Positions 33,858 through 43,022 of a DNA stretch of 64,000 nt are shown here, piece after piece; positions within the stretch are counted from its first letter, which is position 1, and each line of letters opens with the position of its first letter. The notes beneath the pieces were generated by a model. It searched no databases, was not told where the DNA came from, and worked only from the letters and a program-made list of their open reading frames with translations. The position numbers were made by a program, and so were the translations under genes. The stretch is from Sporosarcina luteola (lineage in GTDB: Bacteria > Bacillota > Bacilli > Bacillales_A > Planococcaceae), in NCBI GenBank assembly GCA_014204635.1, contig JACHLS010000001.1:248001-312000 (forward strand). The letters run 5' to 3'.

Positions 33858-35258
33858 TCATTTCTTTAATTCATCGACAGGCAGTGCGGCGAGTTCGTAG
33901 TAATAGTCACCGATGACGCGAAGTCCTTTGTTAAAGTTCTCGAGATGGAAATGCTCATTTGGTGCATGGAAGTTCTCGCTGGATAGGCCGAATCCCATTA
34001 GGACGACGGGCAATCCGAGGATTTCGTCGAAAGCTGCGACGATCGGGATCGAGCCGCCCATGCGTGTGTAGGCAGTCGGAACATTGTACACTTTTTCATA
34101 CGACCGGCCAGCCGCCTGGATGGCTGGATGGTCAAATGGTGTAATGAACGGTTTGCCTTTGTCAAATTCGCTCACTTCTACCGTAACGCCTGCTGGTTTA
34201 TGTTTCTCAATATGCGCTTTCAACTTGGCGACGATATCGTCCGGGTCTTGGTCCGGCACAAGACGGCATGTGATTTTTGCGCCTGCCTCGGATGGCAAAA
34301 CTGTTTTGATGCCTTCGCCGGAAAAGCCTCCGAAGACGCCGTTCACTTCAAGGGTAGGACGGGTCCATGTCCGCTCCAAGTAGGAATAGCCTTGTTCTCC
34401 GAATAATTCTGGAACGCCGATTTCTTCTTTCAAGGCATCCTCGTCAAAGTTAAGTGCTGCATAGGCTTCGCGTTCTTCCTCAGCCAGCGGGTGGACATCC
34501 TCGTAGAATCCTTCGACTGCAATTGTTCCTTCTTGATCATGGAAGGAAGCTAGAATTTCGGAGATGGCATGGATCGGGTTCTGTACCCCGCCTCCATAAA
34601 TGCCCGAATGCAAATCGCTTTTAGCGCCGCGTACGTCAATTTGTACGCCGGCTAATCCGCGTAATCCGTAGCAAATTGCAGGCTTGCCGGGTCCGTACAT
34701 GCCTGTATCGGAGATGACAATGATGTCAGCCGCTAGTTTCTCCTTGTTCGCTTCAATATATTTCTCTAAGTTCGGGCTGCCGACTTCTTCTTCGCCTTCA
34801 ATGATGAACTTCACATTGACGGGAAGTTGGCCGCCATTTTCATGCATCAATGCTTCCACTGCTTTGACGTGCATGAATACTTGTCCTTTGTCGTCACTAG
34901 CGCCGCGGGCATAAAGTTTGTTGTCGCGGACCTCCGGCTCGAATGGACCGCTCTCCCATAGATTCAGCGGGTCGACCGGTTGGACATCGTAATGGCCGTA
35001 AATCAATAATGTCGGTTTCCCTTCAGCGTGAAGCCAGTCGCCGTACACGACAGGGTGACCGTCCGTCGGTTCAATGGATACATTCTCCAAGCCCGCCTCT
35101 TTAAATGAATGTTTCAGCCATTCAGCAGCCTTCTGCATGTCCGCTTTATGATCAGATAAGGCACTGATGGACGGTATGCGCAGAAAATCTTTCAGTTGTT
35201 CCAGATGATCGTTCTGTTTTTCGTTAAAATACGTATCCAGCGATTCTAAATGAGTCAA
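33858..35258 (-). CDS. M20 family dipeptidase
   Basis: 466-residue zinc peptidase of the CNDP/PepV-like M20 group. Metal site: IYGHYDVQP, ARGASDDKGQ, the general-base EGEEEVGS, DTGMYG and the C-terminal FHAPNEHF. The lid/dimer domain begins RGLAGVQIDVRGAKSDLHSG. It splits dipeptides in the cytoplasm. TTG 35258 follows ACGAGGGA; an upstream TTG at 35276 would put that site inside the gene. Confidence 0.9.
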   Translation of the reverse strand: MTHLESLDTYFNEKQNDHLEQLKDFLRIPSISALSDHKADMQKAAEWLKHSFKEAGLENVSIEPTDGHPVVYGDWLHAEGKPTLLIYGHYDVQPVDPLNLWESGPFEPEVRDNKLYARGASDDKGQVFMHVKAVEALMHENGGQLPVNVKFIIEGEEEVGSPNLEKYIEANKEKLAADIIVISDTGMYGPGKPAICYGLRGLAGVQIDVRGAKSDLHSGIYGGGVQNPIHAISEILASFHDQEGTIAVEGFYEDVHPLAEEEREAYAALNFDEDALKEEIGVPELFGEQGYSYLERTWTRPTLEVNGVFGGFSGEGIKTVLPSEAGAKITCRLVPDQDPDDIVAKLKAHIEKHKPAGVTVEVSEFDKGKPFITPFDHPAIQAAGRSYEKVYNVPTAYTRMGGSIPIVAAFDEILGLPVVLMGFGLSSENFHAPNEHFHLENFNKGLRVIGDYYYELAALPVDELKK

Positions 35259-35420
35259 AGGGATCCCTCGTTTCAATTTATTTCGTATCTAAAAATAGTA
35301 TAACAGAAAATAGAAAAAGACGAGTCAAGCAAGTAAGCGAAGACGTGGATATTATGGTATGATATGTATCATTCAATACAAGAACGGATGCATGGAAAAC
35401 AACTTCGGGAGGAACCGCTT

Positions 35421-36674
35421 TTGTTTATTGCACTAGGATTCTTTTTATTCATGTCGTTTTTCCTATCAGGGAGTGAAACGGCGCTGACCGCAGTGAACCG
35501 GATGAAAGTCCAGTTGCGGGCAGAGCAAGGCGAACGAAAATCAATCAAATTACAAAAACTGATAGTGAAACCAGATCGCATGATTACAGCCATTCTCATC
35601 GGCAACAATGTGGCAAATATCATGATGCCGACTATTGTCACGATGATTGCGATCAATAAAGGTCTGAATGTCGGATTATTGACGGGTGGTTTAACAGTTG
35701 TCATTATTGTTTTCGGCGAAGTTCTCCCGAAAACGATTTCAGCAACCTTTGCGGATCGGATCGCATATGCAGTTGCACCGACAATTTCCCTGCTTGTCAA
35801 GGTGATGACGCCATTAACGGCATTACTTGCTTTATTCACCAATATCTTTATTCGCATCATTTCAAAAGGGGCCGTTACAGAGGCGACTCTTACAAAAGAA
35901 GAGCTGCGTTCGATGGTAGACATCGCATCGACGGAAGGGACTTTTGAGCAGGAGGAATCACTCCGGTTGAAAGGAATCCTGGATTTTCCGGATAAAGACG
36001 TATCGGATGTATTGGAGACGCATCGTACGGATGTGATCGGATTGCCGATTGAGTCGACCTATGAGGAAGTGCGGGATACGATATTGGAATATTTCTATAC
36101 CAGATATCCAATCTATGAGGAAAGTATTGATAAAGTGATCGGGGTCTTTTATTCCAAATCGCTGATTGAATGGTCCATGCATCCTGAAAAGAAGCTTTCT
36201 GAATTAATAGACAAGAATCCGTTGTTTGTTGTACAGACCGCTAGTGTTGAAAAGGTGTTCAAGTTGATGCTGGCAAAAAAGAAACATATGGCGATTGTAC
36301 TGGATGAATATGGCGGGACGCTCGGTATTGTGACGCATGAAGACATCATCGAGGAGATGATCGGGCAGGATATTGAGGACGAAACGGACATTGATGAGGA
36401 AGTTCAAGTCTATGAATCGGATGACCACCAGTTAATCTGTCATGGCCGCCTGGAAATTGTGGATGTCATGGAGATGCTGAATGTCGTGCTGCCGACAGAT
36501 CATGAGACGATTGGCGGCTTTGTCATGCAGGAGCTTGGACATGTACCGGAACCAGGTGAACGATTTACATACGAGAATTTATTCTTTGAAATCGTAGAAA
36601 TGGACCGAAGCCGAATTGTGAAAATGAAAATTACGAAACGACAAGAAGAGCATAATATGAGCCTGGACGAATGA
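35421..36674 (+). CDS. CNNM/CorC-HlyC family membrane protein
   Basis: 417 residues from TTG 35421, which follows GGGAGGA by 7 nt; the open frame to 35364 has no ribosome site. Layout: DUF21/CNNM membrane domain (FFLSGSETALTAVNRM, IGNNVANIMMPT, FGEVLPKTISATFAD), two CBS domains (RYPIYEESIDKVIGVF, VLDEYGGTLGIVTHEDIIEEMIG) and a C-terminal CorC_HlyC domain (TIGGFVMQELGHVPEPGE). Relatives, such as YugS, YhdP and MpfA, export or sense magnesium. Not a haemolysin despite the historical name. Confidence 0.9.
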   Translation: MFIALGFFLFMSFFLSGSETALTAVNRMKVQLRAEQGERKSIKLQKLIVKPDRMITAILIGNNVANIMMPTIVTMIAINKGLNVGLLTGGLTVVIIVFGEVLPKTISATFADRIAYAVAPTISLLVKVMTPLTALLALFTNIFIRIISKGAVTEATLTKEELRSMVDIASTEGTFEQEESLRLKGILDFPDKDVSDVLETHRTDVIGLPIESTYEEVRDTILEYFYTRYPIYEESIDKVIGVFYSKSLIEWSMHPEKKLSELIDKNPLFVVQTASVEKVFKLMLAKKKHMAIVLDEYGGTLGIVTHEDIIEEMIGQDIEDETDIDEEVQVYESDDHQLICHGRLEIVDVMEMLNVVLPTDHETIGGFVMQELGHVPEPGERFTYENLFFEIVEMDRSRIVKMKITKRQEEHNMSLDE

Positions 36675-36840
36675 ATGTCCGGGCTTTTGTATGTCAAATT
36701 AAGTGAAAAGGCATGGACTGTCACAGTTCTGTCACTTCGCCTTACACATTTGTAAGTGTATTGAAAGGGAAAGCGATAGTTTGTAAGACGTAAATATTTG
36801 ATAATGAGTCCAAGAGATTAACCACGGAGGGCGTTATCAA

Positions 36841-37386
36841 ATGAAAATTGACTTAGCGGAATTACACGAACAATACGGAAGATACATATATCACTTATGC
36901 TTGAAGCTGACACGCAATAAAGAAGAAGCGGAAGATCTCATGCAGGACGTCTGGTTGAAAGTCGTCCGCTATAGCGGTAAAATGGACAGTGTCGACCGCA
37001 TGAAAGCTTGGCTGACAACCATTTGCATGAATACATTCCGGGATCGTTACCGGAAAGATGTGCGGCGCAGCAAACATGTAATGAACCAACCTGATACATT
37101 GGACGTTCCGATATTGGATTTGGTTCCAAGTGATAACATGACACCGGTGGAAGTGGTGGAGCAATCCGACATTCAAAAGATCGTGCAGACGAAGATCGGG
37201 GAGCTGGATGCCATTTACCGAAAAACAATCGAGTATTTTTATGTGCATCAGTATTCGTTGATTGAGATTGCCGAAATGATGAAAGTGTCGATCGGTACAG
37301 TGAAATCCCGCCTGTTCCGCGCGAAAAAATACTTGAAGGAATTAATGATGGACGACACCGCGGCACGCGAGTACGTCATGGCATAA
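36841..37386 (+). CDS. ECF-type RNA polymerase sigma factor
   Basis: 181 residues. Region 2: YHLCLKLTRNKEEAEDLMQDVWLKV through MKAWLTTICMNTFRDRYRK; region 4: YSLIEIAEMMKVSIGTVKSRLFRAKKYLKELM. The linker of about 60 residues is usual for the class. No anti-sigma gene follows (a terminator and a PLD-like gene come next), which is unusual. ATG 36841 is preceded by GGAGGGCG. Target genes unknown. Confidence 0.9.
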   Translation: MKIDLAELHEQYGRYIYHLCLKLTRNKEEAEDLMQDVWLKVVRYSGKMDSVDRMKAWLTTICMNTFRDRYRKDVRRSKHVMNQPDTLDVPILDLVPSDNMTPVEVVEQSDIQKIVQTKIGELDAIYRKTIEYFYVHQYSLIEIAEMMKVSIGTVKSRLFRAKKYLKELMMDDTAAREYVMA

Positions 37387-37390
37387 GAAT

Positions 37391-37434
37391 AAAAAGAGAG
37401 CAGACTTAGGATGAAGCGGCTGCTCTCTTTTTTG
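37391..37434 (+). terminator. Terminator after sigma factor gene
   Basis: AAAAGAGAGCAG / CTGCTCTCTTTTTT hairpin. Confidence 0.85.
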
Positions 37435-37536
37435 TTGTCATCCAACTTTCTCATCCGGGAGATTATGCTAGTTTGCAAGCATCCGCTAACGGGAAATCCA
37501 AAGTTATAGTTTGTTAGTTGGGACGGGGATGATGAA

Positions 37537-38988
37537 ATGAAAGGTTGGAAGAAACGGAGCAAAAAGAAATGGCTTTTGCTGATCGTGCTTTTACTGTTCC
37601 TCCTGTTATATATATCTGTAATCGCATGGCATACGTTTAAGCCGCTGCCGAAGGGGATTCCGTACGAGGGTGCACTTCACCGGACGGATGATGTGGAAAT
37701 GTTCACTGATCTGACGTACGCCCAGAACAAAAAGGGCGATGGCATGGTGCATGAGTTGTCCATTTTCGATGAGGTCTACAAGATGATCGATGAGGCAGAA
37801 TCATTTATTGTGTTGGATTTTTTTCTGATGGATCACTATTCAGACGAGAAAGTGGATTTTCCAAAGATAGCGGAAACGTTGACGTCGAAATTAATACAAA
37901 AAAAACGGGAGAATCCGGACATGGACATTGTATTCATTACGGATCCGCTTAACACGGGATATGAATCATATGATTCCAAGTGGTTCACCAAACTCGAAAA
38001 GGCGGGCATTGAGGTCGTTTACTCGGATTTGGATCAATTACGAGATTCCACTCCGATTTATTCGGGGTTGTACCGGACAATTTTCCGCTGGATCCATGTG
38101 GAGAAAAAAGGGTGGATTCCGAACGCCATGGCGAGCGAGGCGCCCAAGATGACACTCGCTTCCTATATGAAATTATTAAACGTCAAAGCGAATCACCGGA
38201 AAACGATGGTGACGGACAAGGCGGCTCTTGTGACGTCTGGGAATCCGCACGATGCCAGTGGGTTTCATGGCAATGTCGCCTTAAAAGTAAGCGGGGCGGT
38301 AATCAATGACATTCTTGAGTCAGAAGAAGCTGTCGTCCGGTATACGAATGGCGGTTCATTGCCGAGGGCAGACGTGCGCGAGTCAAAGGAGGGGCAATAT
38401 AAGGTCCAATACGTCACTGAGAAAAAAATATTGGATGCGTTGCTTGAAGATATGGGCCGTGCAGAACAAGGGGACAGAATCCGGATGGGAATGTTTTTCG
38501 TTGCTATGCCGGAAGTGGTCCAAGCAATCGAGGATGCGGTCGATCGCGGCGTGAAAGTCCAAATGATTTTAGATCCGAACGAAAACTCTTTTGGAAATGA
38601 AAAGTCCGGGTTGCCAAACCGTCCGGTCATGCAAAAGATGATGGATGAAACGAAGGGTCAGATGGAAGTTCGATGGTATAACACCGTAATCGGCCAGTAT
38701 CATACGAAATTGGTCGTTGTGGAAACGAAGCAGGGGACGTACATTACGAACGGTTCTGCCAACTTGACGGACCGGACATTGAATAACTACAACCTGGAAG
38801 GGAATTTGCGCGTCATTGCGCCGAATGACAGTCCTTTAGTTCAGAAGATGAATGCTTATTTTGACCGTCTTTGGAGCAATGAAGACGCTTTATATACTCT
38901 CGACTTTGAAGAATATCAGAATGAATTCACTTTTTTTCAGCGGGGCATTTACCGATTGCAGGAGCTGTTGAAGCTGACGACTTACTAG
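37537..38988 (+). CDS. Phospholipase D-like (HKD) membrane-anchored protein
   Basis: 483 residues. A basic N-terminus and one membrane segment (residues ~13-31) anchor it; two PLD domains follow. HKD 1 is NHRKTMVTD (His, Lys, Asp all present) and HKD 2 is YHTKLVVVE, with Glu at the Asp position, followed by TNGSANLTDRTLNNYNLE. It could be a cardiolipin-synthase relative or a phosphodiesterase on lipids; closeness to Cls is moderate because the usual two-segment N-terminus is lacking. ATG 37537 follows GGGGATGATG. Confidence 0.82.
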   Translation: MKGWKKRSKKKWLLLIVLLLFLLLYISVIAWHTFKPLPKGIPYEGALHRTDDVEMFTDLTYAQNKKGDGMVHELSIFDEVYKMIDEAESFIVLDFFLMDHYSDEKVDFPKIAETLTSKLIQKKRENPDMDIVFITDPLNTGYESYDSKWFTKLEKAGIEVVYSDLDQLRDSTPIYSGLYRTIFRWIHVEKKGWIPNAMASEAPKMTLASYMKLLNVKANHRKTMVTDKAALVTSGNPHDASGFHGNVALKVSGAVINDILESEEAVVRYTNGGSLPRADVRESKEGQYKVQYVTEKKILDALLEDMGRAEQGDRIRMGMFFVAMPEVVQAIEDAVDRGVKVQMILDPNENSFGNEKSGLPNRPVMQKMMDETKGQMEVRWYNTVIGQYHTKLVVVETKQGTYITNGSANLTDRTLNNYNLEGNLRVIAPNDSPLVQKMNAYFDRLWSNEDALYTLDFEEYQNEFTFFQRGIYRLQELLKLTTY

Positions 38989-39008
38989 CAATTTTCATAT
39001 TGAAACAA

Positions 39009-39035
39009 GAAAACCGTCCGTGGACGGTTTTTTGT
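39009..39035. terminator. Terminator between PLD-like and SE1832 genes
   Basis: AAAACCGTCC / GGACGGTTTTTT stem, tails on both strands, between convergent genes. Confidence 0.85.
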
Positions 39036-39221
39036 TTAGGAATAGCCTTCCAATTGCTTGTTCAATTCTGCCAGCTTGGTTTCCATGGAGGCGAGTCGTT
39101 GTTCCGCTTTGTGTACGGAATCAGCGTGGCCGGTTGACTCCAATTTTTCAATATCACCTTGAAGGCTGATGTAATCCATTTTCAATTCAGCGATCGCTGC
39201 TTCGAGTTGTCGTTTGTCCAT
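39036..39221 (-). CDS. SE1832 family small coiled-coil protein
   Basis: 61 residues, almost all helical with heptad-like Leu spacing: KRQLEAAIAELKMDYISLQ, KLESTGHADSVHKAEQRL. The phrase LESTGHA is typical of this small Bacillota family. No known function. ATG 39221 follows TTGGAAGTG. It lies 9 nt after the next gene upstream on the same strand region, so both may be one transcript. Confidence 0.8.
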   Translation of the reverse strand: MDKRQLEAAIAELKMDYISLQGDIEKLESTGHADSVHKAEQRLASMETKLAELNKQLEGYS

Positions 39222-39245
39222 TTGGCACACTTCCAATCTTTTTCT

Positions 39246-40292
39246 TCAGTGTAGCATATCGGACATTGCTTTACCGCGTTTCGGGAATTCCAATAAATAG
39301 CGGATTGCTTCCAGAACGGTGTCCATTCCATTTCCTAAATTGAGCTGGGTCTGCCTGCGTATTGCCCGTTTGCGGAGCGGTTCGTGAAGGAGCGGTTCCA
39401 TGATGGCATTCAGTAAATTGGATTGCTTCACTTTTCGACCAAGCCCTAAATGGATGAAACCGTGATGCTCCTTCGGAAAGCCGAGTCCCAGTTCAAATTC
39501 GTTTTGGGCGAGGACAATGCATGGAATGCCCAAGACAGCGACTTCATAGGGCATATAACTGGAACCGCATAGGATAATGTCCGCTCTCGAATAGAGCTCT
39601 GCGGTGTCATAAGGAGGCTGTACAATTTCAGTATTTCGACGTCCCAAGGCCATCATCCGCAACGTGCTGACATCGTGGGCATACATTTCGCCAACGAGGA
39701 CAGACACTTTGAGCGGAATCTGCAGCTGGAGGACATGCCGCAATGCCCGATAGCTCAGGTTGCCGGGATCTTCCTCTCCAAAGGAAATGACAAGATGCGG
39801 CAAGGGGGAAGGACGATCCTTCTGCAGGCCGATTTTTTGATAGGATGTAAATGCGTCATCCGCTATAAAGAGATTACGCTCTACAACGTAATGTTCCATT
39901 CCATTTTCATCTTCCTCTTCATACAATGTTTGCAAGACGAGGTCCGCCAAACGGCCGCCGTCCCCAAAATCGTCAAAGTGAATGATGGAAGGCACGAACT
40001 CCCGGACTTTGTCCACTTCCTCCTGAAGGGTCGAACCGCTATCACGCAAAAGCAAGTCCGGCTGAATGACCGAAATAGTATCAATAAGCGTTGCGTTACG
40101 ACCTATGGAGATGTTTCGAAAGCCTTCCGGAACGGACGGTGATGTGGGTCCCGTCAAAAAAACGATATTCGCCTCTTCAGATAGGACGCTGGCTAAAATG
40201 GCGGCTCTGCGGGCAGGATAGGTCCCTTTGGCATCTGTACGGGCTACGTAAATGGCAATGGTTTTCTTCTCGCGTGTTTCTATTGGAATCAC
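39246..40292 (-). CDS. SpsG/PseG-like UDP-sugar hydrolase or glycosyltransferase
   Basis: 348 residues with two Rossmann-like halves of the GT-B type seen in SpsG (spore coat polysaccharide) and PseG. N-terminal KKTIAIYVARTDAKGTYPARRAAIL resembles the nucleotide-sugar hydrolase start; the C-terminal half has HLVISFGEEDPGNLSYRAL and LCGSSYMPYEVAVLGIPCIVLAQNE, the pattern of a UDP-binding site. Role in spore or surface sugar synthesis is an inference. The start is uncertain: GTG 40292 directly follows AGAAAGG, very short spacing, and no better start is seen. Confidence 0.65.
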   Translation of the reverse strand: MIPIETREKKTIAIYVARTDAKGTYPARRAAILASVLSEEANIVFLTGPTSPSVPEGFRNISIGRNATLIDTISVIQPDLLLRDSGSTLQEEVDKVREFVPSIIHFDDFGDGGRLADLVLQTLYEEEDENGMEHYVVERNLFIADDAFTSYQKIGLQKDRPSPLPHLVISFGEEDPGNLSYRALRHVLQLQIPLKVSVLVGEMYAHDVSTLRMMALGRRNTEIVQPPYDTAELYSRADIILCGSSYMPYEVAVLGIPCIVLAQNEFELGLGFPKEHHGFIHLGLGRKVKQSNLLNAIMEPLLHEPLRKRAIRRQTQLNLGNGMDTVLEAIRYLLEFPKRGKAMSDMLH

Positions 40293-40414
40293 CCTTTCTA
40301 TGACCTATGAATCCATTACTCTCCCTTTCACCCTATGATTTGAAAAAAGCAGTTATGTCCAGTTTTATGAACCCGAGTGACTGTTGAATGGCAGAACGGC
40401 AGGTAGGTTGATGA

Positions 40415-40585
40415 ATGAAAACGGAAGGGGATGACATGGAGCCGGAAGGAGGCAGCCACGAAGAAAAGAATAAAATGGATGGCAAAAGGCCGAACATGAT
40501 AAGAGGAAGTACGGAAAGAAAGGTGGCAAATCACTGGGGACGCTTCAGATTTCAAGATGGAAGCCTAGATTCGAAAGGCTGGTAA
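40415..40585 (+). CDS. Possible 56-residue small protein
   Basis: An ORF in an otherwise empty 360-nt stretch (40293-40658): begins MKTEGDDMEPEGG, highly charged, and ends with WGRFRFQDGSLDSKGW. A weak AGGTAGG lies upstream at suitable distance. No homologue recognised. It may be chance. Confidence 0.25.
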   Translation: MKTEGDDMEPEGGSHEEKNKMDGKRPNMIRGSTERKVANHWGRFRFQDGSLDSKGW

Positions 40586-40658
40586 GCTCAATTTCGAGAA
40601 ACTGGCCCCGATCTCTGGTACGATGGGTAATGGAGAACAGCTAAGGAGGATATGCCTA

Positions 40659-41222
40659 GTGAAAGTTTTGTTTGTGGACGGGACCATTATCGGCAGCAAA
40701 ACAGGAGCGGTGCTTGAAACCGTCCGTTCTTACATAGACGGTACGGGTTGTGGCTATGAGCTTGAGCTAATACGGTTTGCGGATTATGACCATCAATTCG
40801 TCGATGGCCGTCCGTTTGATCAATATAATGAAGACATGAAAAAGCTTGTTCGGCAATTCGAAGAGGCAGATGCATATGTGATTGCAACACCAATCTTTCA
40901 AGGATCGATACCGGGTGTCCTGAAAAATGCATTTGATATGCTGCATCCGCATGCGATGCGGTATAAACCGGTATCCATCGTAGCAAATGGCGGTACATTC
41001 CAGCATCATCTTGTCGTGGAGAATCAGTTGAAGCCGATACTGGATTACTTCCGCTGCCTTGTGACACCGAATTATGTGTATACGCATACGAATCATTTTG
41101 ATAAGGATAATACTCTTATCGATACTGATGTTCAAGAACGGTTACAGGAGCTCGCCCGTGTTTTTATTCAATATGTAGAAATGAGCAAGGATTTATCGAA
41201 AGAAGCATTGGATCAAAATTAA
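40659..41222 (+). CDS. NAD(P)H-dependent FMN reductase family protein
   Basis: 187-residue flavodoxin-like protein. Marks: KVLFVDGTIIGSKTG (phosphate-binding loop), ADAYVIATPIFQGSIPGVLKNAFDML, the core signature of NADPH-dependent FMN reductases, and SIVANGGTFQHH. Probably reduces FMN, quinone or azo compounds. GTG 40659 follows AAGGAGGA by 8 nt; the open frame to 40623 is not used. Confidence 0.87.
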   Translation: MKVLFVDGTIIGSKTGAVLETVRSYIDGTGCGYELELIRFADYDHQFVDGRPFDQYNEDMKKLVRQFEEADAYVIATPIFQGSIPGVLKNAFDMLHPHAMRYKPVSIVANGGTFQHHLVVENQLKPILDYFRCLVTPNYVYTHTNHFDKDNTLIDTDVQERLQELARVFIQYVEMSKDLSKEALDQN

Positions 41223-41258
41223 AAGAATCCCGCTAATTATCAAATTAGCGGGATTCTG
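41223..41258 (+). terminator. Terminator after FMN reductase gene
   Basis: AGAATCCCGCTAATT / AATTAGCGGGATTCT, a long perfect stem with a short loop. Confidence 0.75.
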
Positions 41259-41438
41259 CTTATGTTTAAATTGATTCATTAGTCCTTGTCTCTTTTTAGA
41301 AATTAATTAGGAATTAAATACTGCATTTATTACTTATATATAGTATTATGTTATCTATATATTGAAAGAATCAGTTTATTATACCTGTGTTAGAATACTA
41401 TTTTGTTATGTATAATAATGGAAACGGAGAAGCGGATT

Positions 41439-43007
41439 ATGAAAAAATATCATAATGCTTATTTGGACGGCAGATTATGGATGTTGATATTAGCGGTTAT
41501 CATCGTGCCGAATGTAATGGAGGAGATGTTGAGCCAAATATTCAACTGGAGATTCGACAAGGCCATCTGGTATGAAGTTGTTGATACCACAATATTTGTC
41601 ATTTTCGCCGCTCCGATTTTCGCCTTTATGATCAAGCGGATGGATTCATATGCCCATCAGCTGGAGCATCAATTAGCCTTTAATATGCAGGCGAGTGAAC
41701 AATTGAAGAGGATGAATGAAGAATTGAGCTTCAATGCGTATCATGATGATTTGACATTATTGCCGAATCGGAGGCAGCTCTTCCGCGGATTGGATCAAAG
41801 CACGAAAACAGATGAGATGAGTGCTGTGCTCTTCCTCGATTTGGACCGTTTCAAAGTGATTAATGACACGATGGGCCATTTATACGGAGATATTTTTATT
41901 CGCCAAGTGGGAAAACGGCTTCGTGAACAATTGCCTAAAGATGATAAAGTATTCCGTCACGGAGGGGACGAATTTATCGTCCTGTTGGAGAAAAGAGATT
42001 ATGCTGATGTTGAACGGATGGCAGCAGATCTGCTCGCTCTGTTCAGCGAGCCGTTCATTGTGAATGGGGAGGAAATTTTTTCAACAGCAAGTATTGGAGT
42101 CAGTCTGTTCCCTGAGGATGGGAGAGACTCGGAAACCTTGCTGAAAAATGCCGATAAAGCGATGTATGCGTCCAAAGAAAGGGGAGGCAATACATATAGC
42201 TTCTATTCTGCTCAGACTTCGATCGGAGATGTACGGAAATTGAAGCTCGAAAATGGCTTGCGAACAGCGGTAGAATCGGACCAACTAGAGCTTCATTACC
42301 AGCCGATTATCAATCTAGCGACGAATCGGATGGAAGCGGTGGAGGCGTTGCTCCGCTGGCATCACCCGGAACTTGGATTCGTACCGCCTGATGAGTTCAT
42401 AACGATTGCGGAAAAAACGGGAATTATCATCCCGATCGGCAAGTGGGTGCTAGAGACTGCTTGCCGACAAGTGAAAGCCTGGCAATTGGCTGGGTACCCA
42501 CAATTGAGCGTAGCCGTAAATGTCTCGATTCGACAAATTAATGAACCGGGATTTATCGATTTCATTAAGAATTTATTGGAACGGACAGGCTTGTCACCCG
42601 CCTATTTGGATATAGAAATTACAGAATCAATGATGCAAAATGACGAATCCATTACCATTTTGAATGAGTTGAAAGGAATAGGGGCCAACATCTCTATTGA
42701 TGATTTCGGCACTGGCTATTCTTCGCTCAGTGTTCTCGGCTACTTGCCGATCGACCGTTTGAAAATCGATCAATCTTTCACGCAGGAGATGCTTCATCAT
42801 TCCCATACAAATTCCATAGTGAAAACTATTATTGATATGGGTCGCAATTTGGGCCTAACCCTTATCGCGGAGGGTATTGAAGAGGAAAAACAAGCACAGG
42901 CTTTGCGAAAATTCGGATGCAATTTTGGACAAGGCTACTTCTACAATCGTCCGTTGACAGTGGACCAGATGACAGCCTGTTTACAAGGGGAGTACATGGC
43001 ACAATAA
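41439..43007 (+). CDS. GGDEF-EAL protein with N-terminal membrane segments
   Basis: 522 residues: two hydrophobic segments (about 10-28 and 45-63), a short coiled stretch (HQLEHQLAFNMQASEQLKRMNEEL), a GGDEF domain with intact RHGGDEF and an EAL domain with EALLRWHH, DIEITESM, DDFGTGYSS, KIDQSF and AEGIEE, all intact. The I-site Arg is missing (PKDD where RxxD is expected), so product inhibition is unlikely. It could both make and break c-di-GMP. ATG 41439 follows CGGAGAAGCGG; ATG 41418 is an alternative. The next gene starts 15 nt later, so they form an operon. Confidence 0.9.
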   Translation: MKKYHNAYLDGRLWMLILAVIIVPNVMEEMLSQIFNWRFDKAIWYEVVDTTIFVIFAAPIFAFMIKRMDSYAHQLEHQLAFNMQASEQLKRMNEELSFNAYHDDLTLLPNRRQLFRGLDQSTKTDEMSAVLFLDLDRFKVINDTMGHLYGDIFIRQVGKRLREQLPKDDKVFRHGGDEFIVLLEKRDYADVERMAADLLALFSEPFIVNGEEIFSTASIGVSLFPEDGRDSETLLKNADKAMYASKERGGNTYSFYSAQTSIGDVRKLKLENGLRTAVESDQLELHYQPIINLATNRMEAVEALLRWHHPELGFVPPDEFITIAEKTGIIIPIGKWVLETACRQVKAWQLAGYPQLSVAVNVSIRQINEPGFIDFIKNLLERTGLSPAYLDIEITESMMQNDESITILNELKGIGANISIDDFGTGYSSLSVLGYLPIDRLKIDQSFTQEMLHHSHTNSIVKTIIDMGRNLGLTLIAEGIEEEKQAQALRKFGCNFGQGYFYNRPLTVDQMTACLQGEYMAQ

Positions 43008-43022
43008 AGGGGTGATGATCCG

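Noticed and set aside
35421..36674. Haemolysin
   Set aside because: The HlyC/CorC label is historical; domain order is CNNM-CBS-CorC, a magnesium-transport family.
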